A stretch of DNA of 64,000 nucleotides from Sabellastarte sp. h YS-2021 (lineage: Eukaryota; Annelida; Polychaeta; Sabellida; Sabellidae), in the NCBI GenBank assembly GCA_964017235.1, contig OZ024927.1, positions 27,423,160 to 27,487,159 on the forward strand. The letters run 5' to 3'. How positions within the stretch are numbered: the first letter of the stretch is position 1; every line of letters starts with the position of its first letter. The translations under genes and the position numbers were made by a program. Positions 1-11,852 of the stretch are shown here, piece by piece. A model generated the notes under the pieces. The model was not told the DNA's origin and did not search any database. It was given only the letters and a program-made list of their open reading frames with translations.

Positions 1-251
1 TTCTTCTCTAGGGAAGAATACTGGCTGTTTATCAAAGGAACCCTGGATAAAGGAATTCGAACTGAACCTACTGGAAGCTGAAGTCCCAATTCCAGGGTCT
101 TGATTACAGAAGGATGGGCCCCTAGAAACTTCCAATTGAGATGGAAATAGCCCAGTCGACCTCCCACTGGCAAAGTGGTGGGGTCTGGAGGTATGAGTGG
201 AACCTTGGACAGTTCCAAGGTCACTCTTACCTCCTGTAGGACATCATTGTT
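1..251 (-). pseudogene. DIRS-like retrotransposon, start of reverse transcriptase ORF (partial)
   Basis: Reading the minus strand from about 251 to 1 gives an open frame that overlaps the end of the ORF1-like frame by a few bases and runs off the left edge. It contains the peptide LPVGGRLGYFHLNWKFLG, which resembles the start of the DIRS-type RT/RNase H ORF (G-G-R-L, then an aromatic residue, then a W-K). The RT catalytic motifs would lie outside the window. Overlap of gag-like and RT frames is usual for DIRS elements. Family identification is from memory of the motif, not from a search. Confidence 0.6.
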
Positions 252-1834
252 GAGATTGAGGCTTTTTGCCCCTACCCCTGGAAGACTTTCCACCACGTGG
301 TTTCTTGGAACCTCGAAAGGAACCAGAACCAGAAGTAGAACCCTTCTGAAATTTCCTATCTTGAGAATCCCTGTCTTGGGATTGTTGTCTTTTGAAAGAC
401 TTGCCCCTGGATGCAGAAGCAGAAAGTTTTTTGGACACTCCCTTAGTCAGGACAGTCTGGAACTGTTCCTGCTTATACTCTTTAGTGTGAGAAGAAAGAG
501 CCTTCAAGGCAAATTCACCAAAGAGGGAGGGACCATAGATAGGATGAGACCTAAGCTCCCTAACAATATGATCTGGCACATGTTTAGGGACTGTGGAAAG
601 GAAAGAATCCCTCCTTGCCAAGGTCACAGTAGAGACAGAATGGGTGATGGAAGCCAACAAATCAATTAAGAGAAACTTCACCTGATTGATCAGCAAAGAA
701 TTGACGTCCAAGGCCTGCTGAATGTCCAGAGAAAGGTTAGACTCAGTTTGGTCAACCAACTTCACTAAGTTGGTATGATTGACCGCTAAAGCCTCTCGAT
801 AGAAGTCTAGGGAATTCAGAATCATTAAATCTGACCTAAGACTCAAGGGCATGAGCTGTACTTCTGGACAAGTAAATCTCCTTTTTGGGAGATGGCAAAC
901 CTGACCCCTGATCCGGATCTTTCAAAAGATCAGTCCAGACATCAGAAGCCATGGGTCTGTACCTGGCAAAGCTAAGCTTTGAGGGTTTGTTAGGGAAAAT
1001 TCCCAACTTCCTCAACTTAGTTTGGGAAGCTCCCACATTAGAAGAGCGTGAATGCAAATCAGATAGATACGCATCAGCCATCTTGAAGGAACTCCTCAGT
1101 CTAGAACTAATGGGGAGACTCATGGGTGAGGATTTTGATTGGTCGGGGTAGAGGTCCGAGCAATCCTCGGGATCGTGATTCTGAACAGAAGGCCTGGAAA
1201 TCTTATCTGATAAGCCTAAAGCCTCCCTGTAGTCCCTATTGACCGACTGGACGTAAGGGATGTTTGGCATTGAATCTACGACCTGCAGCTCAGCCTCAAG
1301 ATTAACCTGAGACTGAGTCTGAAGTGAGTCCTGAGAATCATTAAAAATCGCACCCGAAGGTTGCGACAGATCCTGACTAGCCATTGGCTGTTGTGTAACA
1401 GCAGGGTTGGCAATACCCTGAACCCTATCTAACATGGAAGACATGAAAGATGAGAAAGTGTTGAAGAAATCAGCCTGAGGCTGATAAGGGGGCCTGTGAA
1501 AAGATTGGTCCTAAACAGGGTAGCCTGCCGGCACCGGGACAGCCTGAATGGGCTGAGCTGAGGGAACAAAGTTACCCACAGAACCCGGTTGCTGGGAAAT
1601 CGGTCTACCCAAAGAATTTGAAGAATTCACAGACCAAGATGACATTACACAGGATTGAGGGGGTAAAGGCAAACCAGTCACTGGACGTGACTCCACCGGT
1701 GGGGATTGAGTAACCCCCAAAAGCCAACTAGTGCATGCTTCTAAAGAAGTCATACTAGGCAGTAAGCCCGAAGGCAAGGTGGAAAAACACGAGCCAGAAG
1801 AAACTGAAGTACCGGTAGTAAGGGGAGGATCCAT
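244..1834 (-). pseudogene. DIRS-like retrotransposon ORF1 (gag-like), broken
   Basis: A minus-strand frame begins at an ATG at 1834, is interrupted by one in-frame TAG at 1513-1511, continues in the same frame to a stop at about 836, then continues in another frame from about 852 to 244. The last part carries VTLARRDSFL (about residue 76 of that segment), a motif typical of the C-terminal half of DIRS ORF1 proteins. It ends in a basic Ser/Arg/Gly/Lys-rich tail suited to nucleic-acid binding. The same motif appears as FTLARRD in the second DIRS-like copy near 62.78 kb, but the two copies are clearly different families. One nonsense codon and one frameshift make it non-functional as read. Confidence 0.65.
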
Positions 1835-2705
1835 AAGGAACCGAGTATGGTAGGTAGTTGTGAAAAAACAAAAATATTTGAATTTTGTGACACTTGTGAA
1901 AAAGTATTGCTCTGAAAACAAAGTACACAATATAAACATGTATAATAAAGCAAATGAATAAGTAAATATGCTGTACTCACTGAAAGAATGACTATTCTTC
2001 AGAAAGTTCACGATTAACCTCCATTTTGGATGTGACGTCACAGTCACGTGATCTGGTGAAGTTTTCGTACAAAAGTTAAGTTAAAATGTGAAAATTGCGG
2101 TGATTCGAAGAATTTCGAAGAATGAATGAAGGAATACCCTGAATAGGTGAAAATAAACATTTAGAACTAAAAATCTAATGCAAACCACCAAGGAAATGAC
2201 TATTTCCGAAGGGAAACCTACATCCGTACCACGTGACCACATGAGCTAAGCTACGAAAAAGACAAGTAATATTGCAAAAAACAAGCAATAAAAACACCAG
2301 AAATCGATAAAATCGAATAAAAATGAAGGAAAAGTGATTAAAAACAGCATAACCGTACTTACAGAGCACCACAACACCTAGCAGGTCTTAAAATTTGAGC
2401 AGCAAAAATGCCGAGTTGAGAGTTCAACCGCCACAAAAAGAATGAACTATTTCTGCATTAATGCGCATGGCAGAGTGAACTAGGTCACCAGGGGTCACAG
2501 GGCAGCAAGTATATAGGTTTAAACAGGGTTTCCCCTCATAGTTTAAATTCTATGTACGGTGTCCGTGGCGGTCACCGAATGTCAAGCAAAGCTTACCCAA
2601 GTGTTTTCATATGGTACAGTATATTTAAAATGGACTTTTATACAAGGAAATGATACTAAAAGTGTCCGTTTTTTTAGCGTACATTGTATTTGCTGTACAG
2701 TAAAT
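1835..2705. other. Presumed 5' region of the DIRS-like element plus unassigned sequence
   Basis: No host gene is visible. Read on the minus strand this is the region upstream of the DIRS-like ORF1. It contains TGACGTCA at about 2033-2040 (a CRE-like octamer; one is also present just upstream of the DIRS-like ORF at 61.27 kb) and CCTATATAC near 2510, a possible TATA element. The terminal repeat of the element was not located, so its outer boundary is open. Confidence 0.3.
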
Positions 2706-2709
2706 ACTG

Positions 2710-2741
2710 TAGTGGTGGTGGACCAGTTCACGCCCGGGTAC
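2710..2741 (+). repeat. Solo terminal repeat of the 23751-23976 MITE family
   Basis: These 32 bases match the first 32 bases inside the left end of the short inverted-repeat element at 23751 (shared core GGACCAGTTCACGCCCGGG). No facing inverted copy is seen nearby, so this is a terminal fragment. Confidence 0.6.
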
Positions 2742-3479
2742 AAGTGTAATTTCTTATTCATTTCTTTATGTTTTTTAATGTAATGAAAGCTGTCATCTGT
2801 TGATGATGTATGGGTACCCTCCATATTGCTTGGAGTTAAATCTTTGAAATAAAATTGCACACTTTACAAGGAAAAATTTATGGGAACTATGAAAGCCACA
2901 AATATATTTTCCATATTGAAGATATTTTATTGCAGTTCATTTCATATTTGATAAGATATTTGAAAATGTTGTATCCATCATTAAATAAGTAGTAAAAAAA
3001 CAGACTCATCTTTCAAAAAATTCTGTCTCTGGTTTCCTGATGAATTTTAATGCAATAAAAATCAAGCAGAATTTTGTTAAAACATCTAAAATGGTTCTTT
3101 CATCTGAGCTTTAAATATGATATTCATATCATGTTAAGCTAATGAACTTTTGTTCTTAATTTGAGGAAAGTTAGGTTATATATTTTCTGAGATATCTGAA
3201 GAAGTGGCAATAAACTGGAGAAAAGGAATTAGTTATAAAAATATACTCAACTTTTATTAATATTTCCTTGTTTTGTGTGAATATTAATTAAATTAAAACA
3301 AACAGAAAAGCTTAAAATATTTTTCCAATTATATATTAAATATCTGTTGGTAAAACAGCTTTTGAAATATTCACATAAGATGACAAATTCTTGAAATCCT
3401 CCATATGGTTTTTTTCATAATTTAAATGCTGGCAAAGTGAGTGTTATTTACAAATGCATAATATTGAATACTATTTACA
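2742..3479. other. AT-rich sequence with no recognised feature
   Basis: I see no long open frame, splice-like exon or clear repeat in this stretch. It separates the solo terminal repeat from the 3' end of the minus-strand satellite element. Confidence 0.4.
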
Positions 3480-3710
3480 ACTAGATTGGGCCAACTCGGC
3501 GCCAACATATCCCCAGACAGGTCATCACTCACGCCACAGGTTTTGATCGGGAATTTTTTAAAACATAATTACCCATTATTATATGAACTTCAGCACATCA
3601 ATCTACTCTGTTTATATCTTCCCAAGGAAGATGGTGTATCCCCAGACACCGAATACATAACTCAAATTATATTTTTAATCTTCCTGCAATGATAACTCTA
3701 AACCTATTTT

Positions 3711-3976
3711 CAAAGTATTTAAATGATTGATGATTGAATGTCCATTCTAAAATAATAATCCCAAAAGAGCATATCTGTTTCTATATTTGTTGACAAATAA
3801 AATATTATTTTAACTCAACTCATCATACTTTTCAATCTTCCTTCAAAGTATTTAAATGATTGATGATTCAATGTCCATTCTAAAATTCATAATCCCAAAA
3901 GCGCATATCTGTTTCTATATTTGTTCACAAATAAAATATTATTTAAAAAAAAATTATTTATATTATTATTTTATTA
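3711..3976 (+). repeat. 133-bp tandem duplication
   Basis: The sequence from CAAAGTATTTAAATGATTGA at 3711 recurs at 3844 with only a few changes, so two tandem copies of a 133-bp unit lie near the 3' (left) end of element A. Confidence 0.75.
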
Positions 3977-4559
3977 TATTATTTTTAGAATTTGCAAATT
4001 GTTTTCAGTTATTCATTTCCTCTATACCTATATATGTGGTCCATATATATGCAACCTAAATATGTGACACAATCTCAGTTCTGACTCCCCTTTGTGTTAT
4101 ATGTAATGAAGCCCACTACCTCCCACCCCCACCCCTCTCCCCTTCTCCACACCTCTCTCACTATTACACAAGATCTGCAACCCCATTGAGTTCTTTGTTT
4201 CTCATCTGATATCATTAAATACCTTTGTTTATTTAGTGTCACTCAATATAGCTGGAGGTCCCAGAGGTGGGGATAAATGGTAAACAAACAATCTATATAA
4301 AAGGGGTACTCAAATACAAAAAGAATTGAGAATTTTAAGTATGTGATTATCAACTGAAATGAGTTCATAACTGTAGGAGCTGTGTCAAAATTAACTGAGG
4401 CAAGTTGAATAAAACTGGGCTAGTTGAGGGTTAAAAATCCCCTAGTTTTACTACATAAGGATATAATTTCATTAATATTGGGACTTAAAGCTCACTTAAA
4501 GTGTCCATTTTGTCTACTTGAATATGTTTAACCAGTTTCATTTTAAAAAGTTAAAAACT

Positions 4560-6500
4560 CAGCAAGCAGAGGTATAACACACAAAAATAAGTTCTTAAAA
4601 GACTAAGATAGCCATAACATTATTAATAATCAAAATTTAAATAGACAGGCATTTCCTTTGAAAAATTCAAAGATTTCAGCTCTATAACCCACATAGTTTG
4701 ACAGTTACTGGGCTTTAAAGTGGCATAATGTCCATAAATTGGGTTTCTGTGGGCATTTTACAATTGTTAAAGAGACCTTAGCAATTAAACTACAGATCTG
4801 AAACTTTTTGGGGGACATACATAACAAACAAAAATTATATATAATACAGTTTAAGACTTGTCACACTAAGCATTTCCAAATAACAGGGCAAAATACGGAA
4901 AAAATGTCAAAAAAGGCACTTGGGCGAGTGTCTATGGCCCTCATACACAGGTTAAATGTCTACTAAAAACCTTGATTTTCGGCACATGTAAAAAGGACAT
5001 AATAATGTATTCCCAGATGGGATTTCAGCTCCATCAATCACATAGTTTAACAGTCACAGGGCTTAAAGGTGGTAAAAAGTCCAAAGTCGATGTGGCTTTC
5101 AAATAGAATATGTATCTAATAAAGTTTGAAACTTCTCAGACTTACCATTTCCAAGTTACAGAGCAAAATATGTGAAAAATGTCTTAAAAGTGTCACTCAG
5201 GTGGGTGTTTAAGGTCCTCATACACAGGTTAAATGTCTACTTGAAGCCTTGATTTTTGGCACATGTAAAAAGAACATAACAATGTATTCCCAGATGAGAT
5301 TTCAGCTCTATCAGTCACATAGTTTAACAGTCACAGGCCTTAAAATTGGCAAAAAGTCCAAATACTGGGTCTTTATGGGGCCTTCTAGAGACCTAAATGT
5401 GGCCTTTAAATTAAAGCTTCAGACTTAAAATTTGTCACATACTAAGATTACACATAGAATATACATCTAATACAGTTTGAAACTTCTTAGACTTACCATT
5501 TCCAAGTTACAGGGAAAAATATGTGAAAAATGTCTAAAAATGGTCACTCGGGTGGGGATTTATGGTCTCATACACAGGTTAAATGTCTTCTTAAAGCCTT
5601 AATTTTTGGCACATATAAAAATAACATACTAATATCTTTCCAGATAGGATTTGAGCTCTATCAGTCACATAGTTTGACAGTCACAGGGCTTAAAAGTAGC
5701 AAAAAGTCCAAATATTGGGTCTTTGGGAGCCTTTTAGAGACCTCAATTTGACCTTCAAAATTAAAGCTTCAGACTTAAAATCTGTTACATACTAAGATTA
5801 CACACAGAATATATATCTAATACAGTTTGAAACTTCTCAGACTTACCATTTCCAAGTTACAGGGAAAAAGATGTGAAAAATGTCTTATAAGGGTCACTCG
5901 GGTGGGTGTTTATGGTCCTGATACACAGGTTAACTGTCTATTAAAGGCCTAAATGTTGGGGCACATATAAGAAAACACATAGATATATTCCCAGATTATA
6001 TTTAACTTAGATGAGAGACATAGTTTGAAAGCTACAGTGCTTGAAAGTGGCAAAAAGTGCATAAATTGGGTCTCTGTGGGCACTTTTGAGACCTTAAGTC
6101 GACCCCTTTGGGTAAACCTACAGCCCTAAAATTTTCTACAGACAAGGATTACATATCAAAGTTATACCTAGCGCAGTTTGAGACTCATCAGAATTACCAC
6201 TTCCAAATTATAGGGCAAAATATATGAAAAGTATAGCAAAAAATCCCTAAGTGGGGGTATTTATGGGCCTCAAACACAATTTTCTCCTCAACTTAAAGTC
6301 GTGATTTTCGGCACATGTACTAAGAACATATTAATGTGTTGTCAGGTAAAATTTCAGCCAGCTGAGCATCATAGTTTGTGACCTACAAGGCTCTAAGTGG
6401 CCAAAAGTCCAATTTCTGACCTTAAGGTGGCCATAAGTTCTTTTTTACTGGGAGTTTAAGGTCACCTTAAAATAGGGATCTTCCTTTGGGCACCCTTAAC
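4560..6500. repeat. Diverged tandem array, about 350-bp unit
   Basis: The phrase CATAGTTTRACAGTCACAGG and its surroundings recur at about 4693, 5041, 5320, 5667, 6017 and 6370. Spacings are about 350 bp except one shortened unit of about 280 bp. Companion phrases (TACACAGGTTAAATGTC, CTTACCATTTCCAAGTTACA) keep the same order. This is the core of element A. Confidence 0.75.
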
Positions 6501-6635
6501 ATGTGTACCAAGTTTGAAAAAAAAATATTAATTTGTTTTTGAGTTATCGCGTCCACAAGGAAATTTCTACGGCGGCGGCGGCGGCGGCGCGACGGACCTG
6601 AATCCAATATATCCCCGACTTTCGTCTGGGGATAT

Positions 6636-7290
6636 AATCATTCGTGGTCCACACTCTTTTAGAATTGTTTGCTAGTATTTTTGTACCTTAAAAATTTGTT
6701 TTCCGTATTTTAGCTTACTCCATTAATCACCATAGCAACAGTAAATCTGATTGGTCGAACCCACCGGACATTTCTTTCAAAATGTAAACAAAACCATATT
6801 GAGATTTAATCAACAAAATATCAATAAATACCCTATAAATTCATAGTTTCTTTGTTAAATTGATAGAAATTGGATTTTTTTTCTGAGTAATTGTACGATT
6901 TTTAAAGCAAAAATTATATGCGATATAATATATTTCTTAATTTAAATCTAAGATCGTCGAATCCACCATACGTGAGGATACAATCATTCGTGGTCTACAC
7001 TCTTTTAGAATTGTTTGCTAGTATTTTTGTACCTTAAAAATTTGTTTTCCGTATTTTAGCTTACTCCATTAGTCACCATAGCAACAGTAAATCTGATTGG
7101 TCGAACCAACCGGACATTTCCTTCAAAATGCAAACCAAACTATATTGAGATTTAATCAATAAAATATCAATAAATACCCTATAAACTCATAGTTTCTTTG
7201 TTAAATTGACAGAAAATGTATTTTTTCAGAGTAACTGTACAATTTTTAAAGCAAAAATTATTCGAGATATAATATATTTCTTTAATTTAA
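6636..7290 (+). repeat. 346-bp tandem duplication
   Basis: AATCATTCGTGGTC starts at 6636 and again, with one change, at 6982. The two 346-bp copies are very similar. The junction text GATCGTCGAATCCACC at about 6953 occurs a third time at about 9708, on the far side of the truncated LINE. Confidence 0.8.
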
Positions 7291-7295
7291 GGCAG

Positions 7296-7560
7296 AGGAT
7301 ATTTACACCACCGCTGTGTACGCAATGCCAAAAAGTCGTCTTATGTACACCACCGCTGTGTACATAAGCTACATATGGTTCCTTATGTACACCACCGTTG
7401 TGTATATTAGCCAGATAATGTCTCTTATGTACACCACCGTTGTGTATATTAGCCAGATAATGTCTCTTATGTACACCACCGTTGTGTATATTAGCCAGAT
7501 AATGTCCCTTATGTACACCACCGCTGTTTATGTAAGCTAGATTGAATATCTTGTGTACAT
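7296..7560 (+). repeat. 42-bp minisatellite beginning with an inverted-repeat terminus
   Basis: ATGTACACCACCGTTGTGTA-type units recur at a strict 42-bp spacing (7341, 7383, 7425, 7467, 7509). The first unit begins TATTTACACCACCGCTGTG, and its inverted match (CACAGCCGTGGTGTAAATA) lies at about 9662-9682, so the two could be ends of one element into which the LINE was inserted. Because 42 is a multiple of 3 the array is open as a repeating 14-residue peptide, but nothing else suggests coding. Confidence 0.65.
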
Positions 7561-7671
7561 TTGCAAGATATTTGGGATATTTTGTGTACCACTAAAATGT
7601 AGGTAAGCTAATGTACATGGTCTTCTACACCACCTTATTGTGCATGCTATGTCAGTCCCCCTAGAAATGGG

Positions 7672-8742
7672 ATGATTAGTCTTCCCCACTATTGTACTGT
7701 GGAAACTAAATTAAATTTCTTATACACACCTTGTAATAATTGGTTATGTAGTTACTTAAGTAATAGGCAGCAATTTGTACTCTTGGATAATATTGAATCA
7801 AATTTATTAGATGTTCTATGTGGTGTGCCTCAGGGATCCATTTTAGGACCTAAGTTATTCATCTTGTACATAAATGATATAATTCAAGTGTCTAATGTAC
7901 TCAAATTGATTATTTTTGCAGATGATACCAATGCCTTTTGTTCAGGTGAAAATTTGTTAGATCTGGTTAATACAGTAAGTGTGGAGTTAAATAAGCTTAA
8001 ATTATGGTTTGATATCAATAAGTTGTCACTTAATGTTACTAAAACTAATTACATGTGTTTCAGTAATAGCAAAATGTCATGTAATCTACACATCGCTATT
8101 CATAATCATATTATTGATAGAGTTTCTGTTACAAAGTTTCTCGGTGTATTTATAGATGAAAATTTAAACTGGAAACAGCATATAGATATGGTCAGAAATA
8201 AACTATGTAAAACAATATCAGTAATAGCAAGAAGTAAAACTTTTCTAAGTAAAGATTCCCTATACACACTGTACTGTTCTATGTTTCTACCATACCTCAG
8301 TTATTGTTCAGAAGTTTGGGGTAACACATATATAACAAATGTAAAGCCAATCAGTATATTGCAAAAGAAGGTGGTTCGTTTAATAAATAATGCAGGGTTT
8401 AATGATCACACAAATGAGCTATTTTTTGAATGTAAAATAATAAAATTTTTAGACCTAGTTAAATACAAAACTTCTATAGTGATGTATAAAGCCAGAAACA
8501 AATTGTTACCTATAAATATACAAGACTTATTTGATAACAAAGAAAAGCTTGCTTATAATCTGAGGGGAGGTAACAAATTCCTAACAAAACATGCAAGAAT
8601 AAAAACAAAATCAATGTGTGTCTCCGTAATTGGAGTGAAAATTTGGAATAGTCTTGAAAGTAGCATTGTGAGTGCGAAGTCTTTATGTCATTTTAAAAAA
8701 TTATATAAAAAATTTATTTTCAGTGAGTACAAATCGAGATAA
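7672..8742 (+). pseudogene. 5'-truncated non-LTR retrotransposon (CR1/L2/Jockey-like LINE), RT C-terminal half
   Basis: The frame is open for 356 codons and encodes the second half of a LINE reverse transcriptase. NNWLCSYLSNRQ comes at about residue 22, GVPQGSILGP at 51-60, the catalytic FADD at 82-85, then the thumb region with FLGVFIDENLNWKQHI. A C-terminal tail ends in an IWNSLESS-type motif usual for CR1/L2/Jockey LINEs. The endonuclease domain and the first RT motifs are missing, as expected of 5' truncation. The frame is intact, suggesting a fairly recent copy. The first ATG is only the first methionine in the truncated frame. It cannot move itself. Confidence 0.85.
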
Positions 8743-9120
8743 AGTAACAACCAAATTGTAAGTATATGGCTTGATAAGTATTTATTTAATTTCTAAGTTA
8801 ATTAACTAATAGTTAATTTAATTATATTCAGTTGGATAGAACTATATTTAAGTGTTGATAAATTGATAAGACATATATTCATTTCTTTGTCACCTTACTA
8901 ATTGTGTTACTGGAAGTTATAAATCTTATTGTTAAGTAATGTTTTTTTGGCAGAAGGGGGTTAAACTAGATAAGTGTTATACTTCTTTTAATCCCTTTTC
9001 TACAGTTCTTTGCTGTACAGTTAAGTGCATGTTACTTATTATTAATATTGATTTTGTGTGATGTATTGTTTACATATAACTGTATAATGTTAATACTCTG
9101 TTGAAATAAATACCTATCTC
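8743..9120 (+). repeat. 3' UTR and end of the truncated LINE
   Basis: AT-rich sequence follows the RT stop codon and contains AATAAA at about 9105-9110, a likely polyadenylation signal. The LINE probably ends close to 9120, where the sequence changes character. Confidence 0.5.
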
Positions 9121-10123
9121 TAGTGTACCCGGCCAGGTAAAATTTGTTACATAATTAGCCTTTTGATCCCCACAGGTCGAATAGTTGTGGCTTAACTTGG
9201 GTTGGATGACACTTAGATGACAAAGACAGTGAAGATGTGATTTTTTATTGTTTCATTATTTATTCATTATACACATGGAACAAGAATCATACAAGTAACA
9301 TACATTACAAATGTACCAGGTTCTAATGGCATGAAAGCCTCTACACACGGCCATCTACACACCTTACAAAAAAGTGATATATAGCAAAAATACAAAAAGA
9401 AAAACATTCTTTTTAAGATTCTATATTTCTCACTAAATATATATCCATGGAGAGTGAACAGGACAATGTCAACTTGTTTTGGCCTTTCTGTTTCAACTTT
9501 ATAAGCATTAATCAAATATATTCTTGTAAAAGAGAGAAATTGCATTTATTTTCAAACTAACACTGATAAAACAGCTTTTGTTTTAGTTTATATTATTGTA
9601 GTGTATTATTGCATTACTCGACAGCCGTGGTGTACATAAAGAACTGAAATACCCTTATGTACACAGCCGTGGTGTAAATACCGGTAACCAGTTCGTTATC
9701 AACTAAGATCGTCGAATCCACCGTACGCGAGGATACATTATGCTCTAGGAGGTGGGCAATAGTACTACAAACTAGTTCCTAAGACGATACACTAGCTCTA
9801 AATTATAACACTTGCAAAACATATGTAATCCGTATCACCCTTGCGTAATTCCACAACAAATATCACCAAAATTCCAAAAGCAGAGGAGCAGGTGCAAAAA
9901 CACGATTTATCTTAAGGTTCAAGGTCGTTCCGATTCGACATTTGACAGTGAATATCGAACCAAGTTTGGTGGAAATAAATATTCTGTTTTTGTCATCCAT
10001 TGCCACAGGATATCCGCAAACCAATAGAAAAATCCTAATCCTTGGACAACTACAGAAAAAAAATTGAAAAAGCATATTTATTTCTTTAAGATATAAACCA
10101 AATACACACCTCTGAATACACTC
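9121..10123. other. Unassigned sequence with repeat fragments
   Basis: No gene is recognised. It holds the inverted partner of the 7300 terminus (about 9620-9682, GCCGTGGTGTACAT repeated twice) and a third copy of the GATCGTCGAATCCACC junction at about 9708-9740. The remainder shows nothing I can name. Confidence 0.4.
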
Positions 10124-10237
10124 CTGGGGCCGAATTCACGAAAGGTCTTAGCCAAGTCTTAGGCTTAACTTTTGTATAAAAATATAGCCAACTTAAGCCT
10201 AAGACTTGGCTAAGACCTTTCGCGAATACGGCCCCAG
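10124..10237. repeat. Near-perfect foldback hairpin (114 bp)
   Basis: Arms at 10124-10167 and about 10193-10237 are almost perfect reverse complements (outer part CTGGGGCCG, inner part GCCTAAGACTTGGCTAAGAC), with a loop of about 25 bases. Such GGGGCC-capped hairpins look like a very short foldback MITE. Confidence 0.8.
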
Positions 10238-10350
10238 ATATACGATTACAACTTATGTAAAATAAATAGTAAATGTGAGTAAAGTAAACCTTCTGCAGGC
10301 AAATAGTAACTGCCAGGGCATAGATAAAAAGGTAAAATATTCATGCCTTC

Positions 10351-11003
10351 CCAGATAGCATTCCGTCATCGGACCTGTACCAACATTGGCTGTTGGTCAC
10401 ATGGCCCGCAGATTTTTACCAATGTTGGTTCAACATTGGCTATTCGTCGCATCATCAGTAGATTTTGCCAACATTGGCCCAACGGTGGTTTGCCGACCAC
10501 AACTCAGGTTAGAAATCTCTATATTTTGTTGGGCCAATGTTGGTCCAATGGTGGAGTTTACTCAAGATAGCTGTGAGCAATAATAGGTGATTTTGTGAAA
10601 CTTAGCAAAAAAGTGTTTATTATGGTATGTCTAAAAATCATATTTCAGTGGGCCCACATATTTTAACTAACTATTTAACAATTTTAGACATAAAAATAAT
10701 ATTCTCATCATAAATTCACACTGAAAAGTTGTTTGTCAACATTATAATTTTATCACTGTATTATGGACTATCACCTTATGACACTGTTCCACCATTGTTA
10801 ATGTTTGGTCGTGTGACTTATCAGGGATTCCCTTAACTAAGATCCTTCCGAAATCTGTCTATCACTTTCCTTCTGTTAAACAATGGCCACAAAACACCAT
10901 GCTGCAATCTGATTGGCTGATGCTATACATTGAGTAAAATTTTTTTACCGGTGGCTTGCCGATGTTGGACCAACGTTGGCCCAATGTCAGAATGCTATCT
11001 TGG
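10351..11003. mobile_element. MITE with terminal arrays of CCAACATTGG-type half-sites
   Basis: The left end (CCAGATAGCATTC at 10351) and the right end (GAATGCTATCTTGG ending at 11003) are inverted matches. Inside both ends are several variants of the self-complementary word CCAAYRTTGG (10380-10550 and 10960-10985). There is no coding sequence. The superfamily is not determined, and a clean target-site duplication was not recognised. Confidence 0.65.
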
Positions 11004-11389
11004 TTATAGTAGCCCATTCGTTTATCCCTGAATTACTGTACTTCAAGTACTATTTGAACAGCTGCTAGATTCTGTCATGTCTTTACATTTAATTGCCCAA
11101 CAAACAAATTGAAAGGTCTAAGCTCATTTGAAACAAGCACATAATCCATTTTAGAGATTGCCAGGGGCGGATGTTCATTTTATTTTATAATGGATATGTA
11201 TTTATGTTTTGAATTTACACAGCAACCTGGTCTGTATCAGTTTTTATTGTCATTTTATATAACTTTCAACTTAGAAAACATAGCCGTCTGCTCATATTAT
11301 CTCTGTAAAGATGCCAGAATTGTAACTGGAGGTTCTTTCAGGTATTATCGCTCACCCGATATTTCCTGCTGATTTCAATTAAATGTTTT

Positions 11390-11392
<3 letters not shown>
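11004..11392. other. Intergenic sequence, nothing recognised
   Basis: No exon-like or repeat structure could be supported here. Confidence 0.35.

Positions 11393-11454
<62 letters not shown>
11393..11454. repeat. (TA)n microsatellite
   Basis: About 60 bases of alternating A and T, interrupted once by a C. Confidence 0.95.
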
Positions 11455-11852
11455 TGCAGTAATTCAACCAAATAATATTCAATACATTAATATCACACCT
11501 CTCATCATTCAATATTAAATTTTTTGACACATTAAAATTTTACATAGCAATCTTGCACCAATCTTTTTACCCTACTCATCAAGGATTCCTGTATAGACAG
11601 GTTAGTACATAGGAAAGGTAGGTTCATATTTTCTAGTTTTATTTCCTTATTTTCCGTTTGGAAATGCATTGCAATTTCTGATTCTGTCTTTACTTTCTGC
11701 TAGTTGCTCGGGCAACCAATACCACCACTGATAACCCTTCCACATAACAAATAACTGTTGCCTCAAGTTTGCATTCTACTCTCCCTGTCTTTTCTAAGAT
11801 ATAATTTGAGTCTGACATTCACCCATGTCTCAACAGGGTCAACTATGCCTTC

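Larger units (their letters stand above)
3480..6636 (-). mobile_element. HINE/Helentron-like satellite element A (complete)
   Basis: On the minus strand the element starts after a T with a palindrome at 6635-6609 (arms ATATCCCCAGAC and its near-complement around TTCG), then a (CGG)n tract at about 6570-6588, then a core of diverged tandem repeats. It ends with a second copy of one palindrome arm (3518-3507, ATATCCCC on the plus strand), an unrelated hairpin with one bulge (3505-3486), and TCTAGTT. No protein is encoded. The layout matches non-autonomous Helentrons (5' and 3' sub-terminal inverted repeats, tandem core, 3' stem-loop). The class is inferred; the structure is read directly. Confidence 0.6.

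Noticed and set aside
7316-7540. 74-codon frame with a 14-residue repeat
   Set aside because: It is the 42-bp minisatellite read in frame; no other coding evidence.
10124-10237. A microRNA precursor
   Set aside because: The hairpin is nearly perfect over more than 40 bp with GGGGCC-capped ends, as in foldback MITEs; nothing indicates processing.
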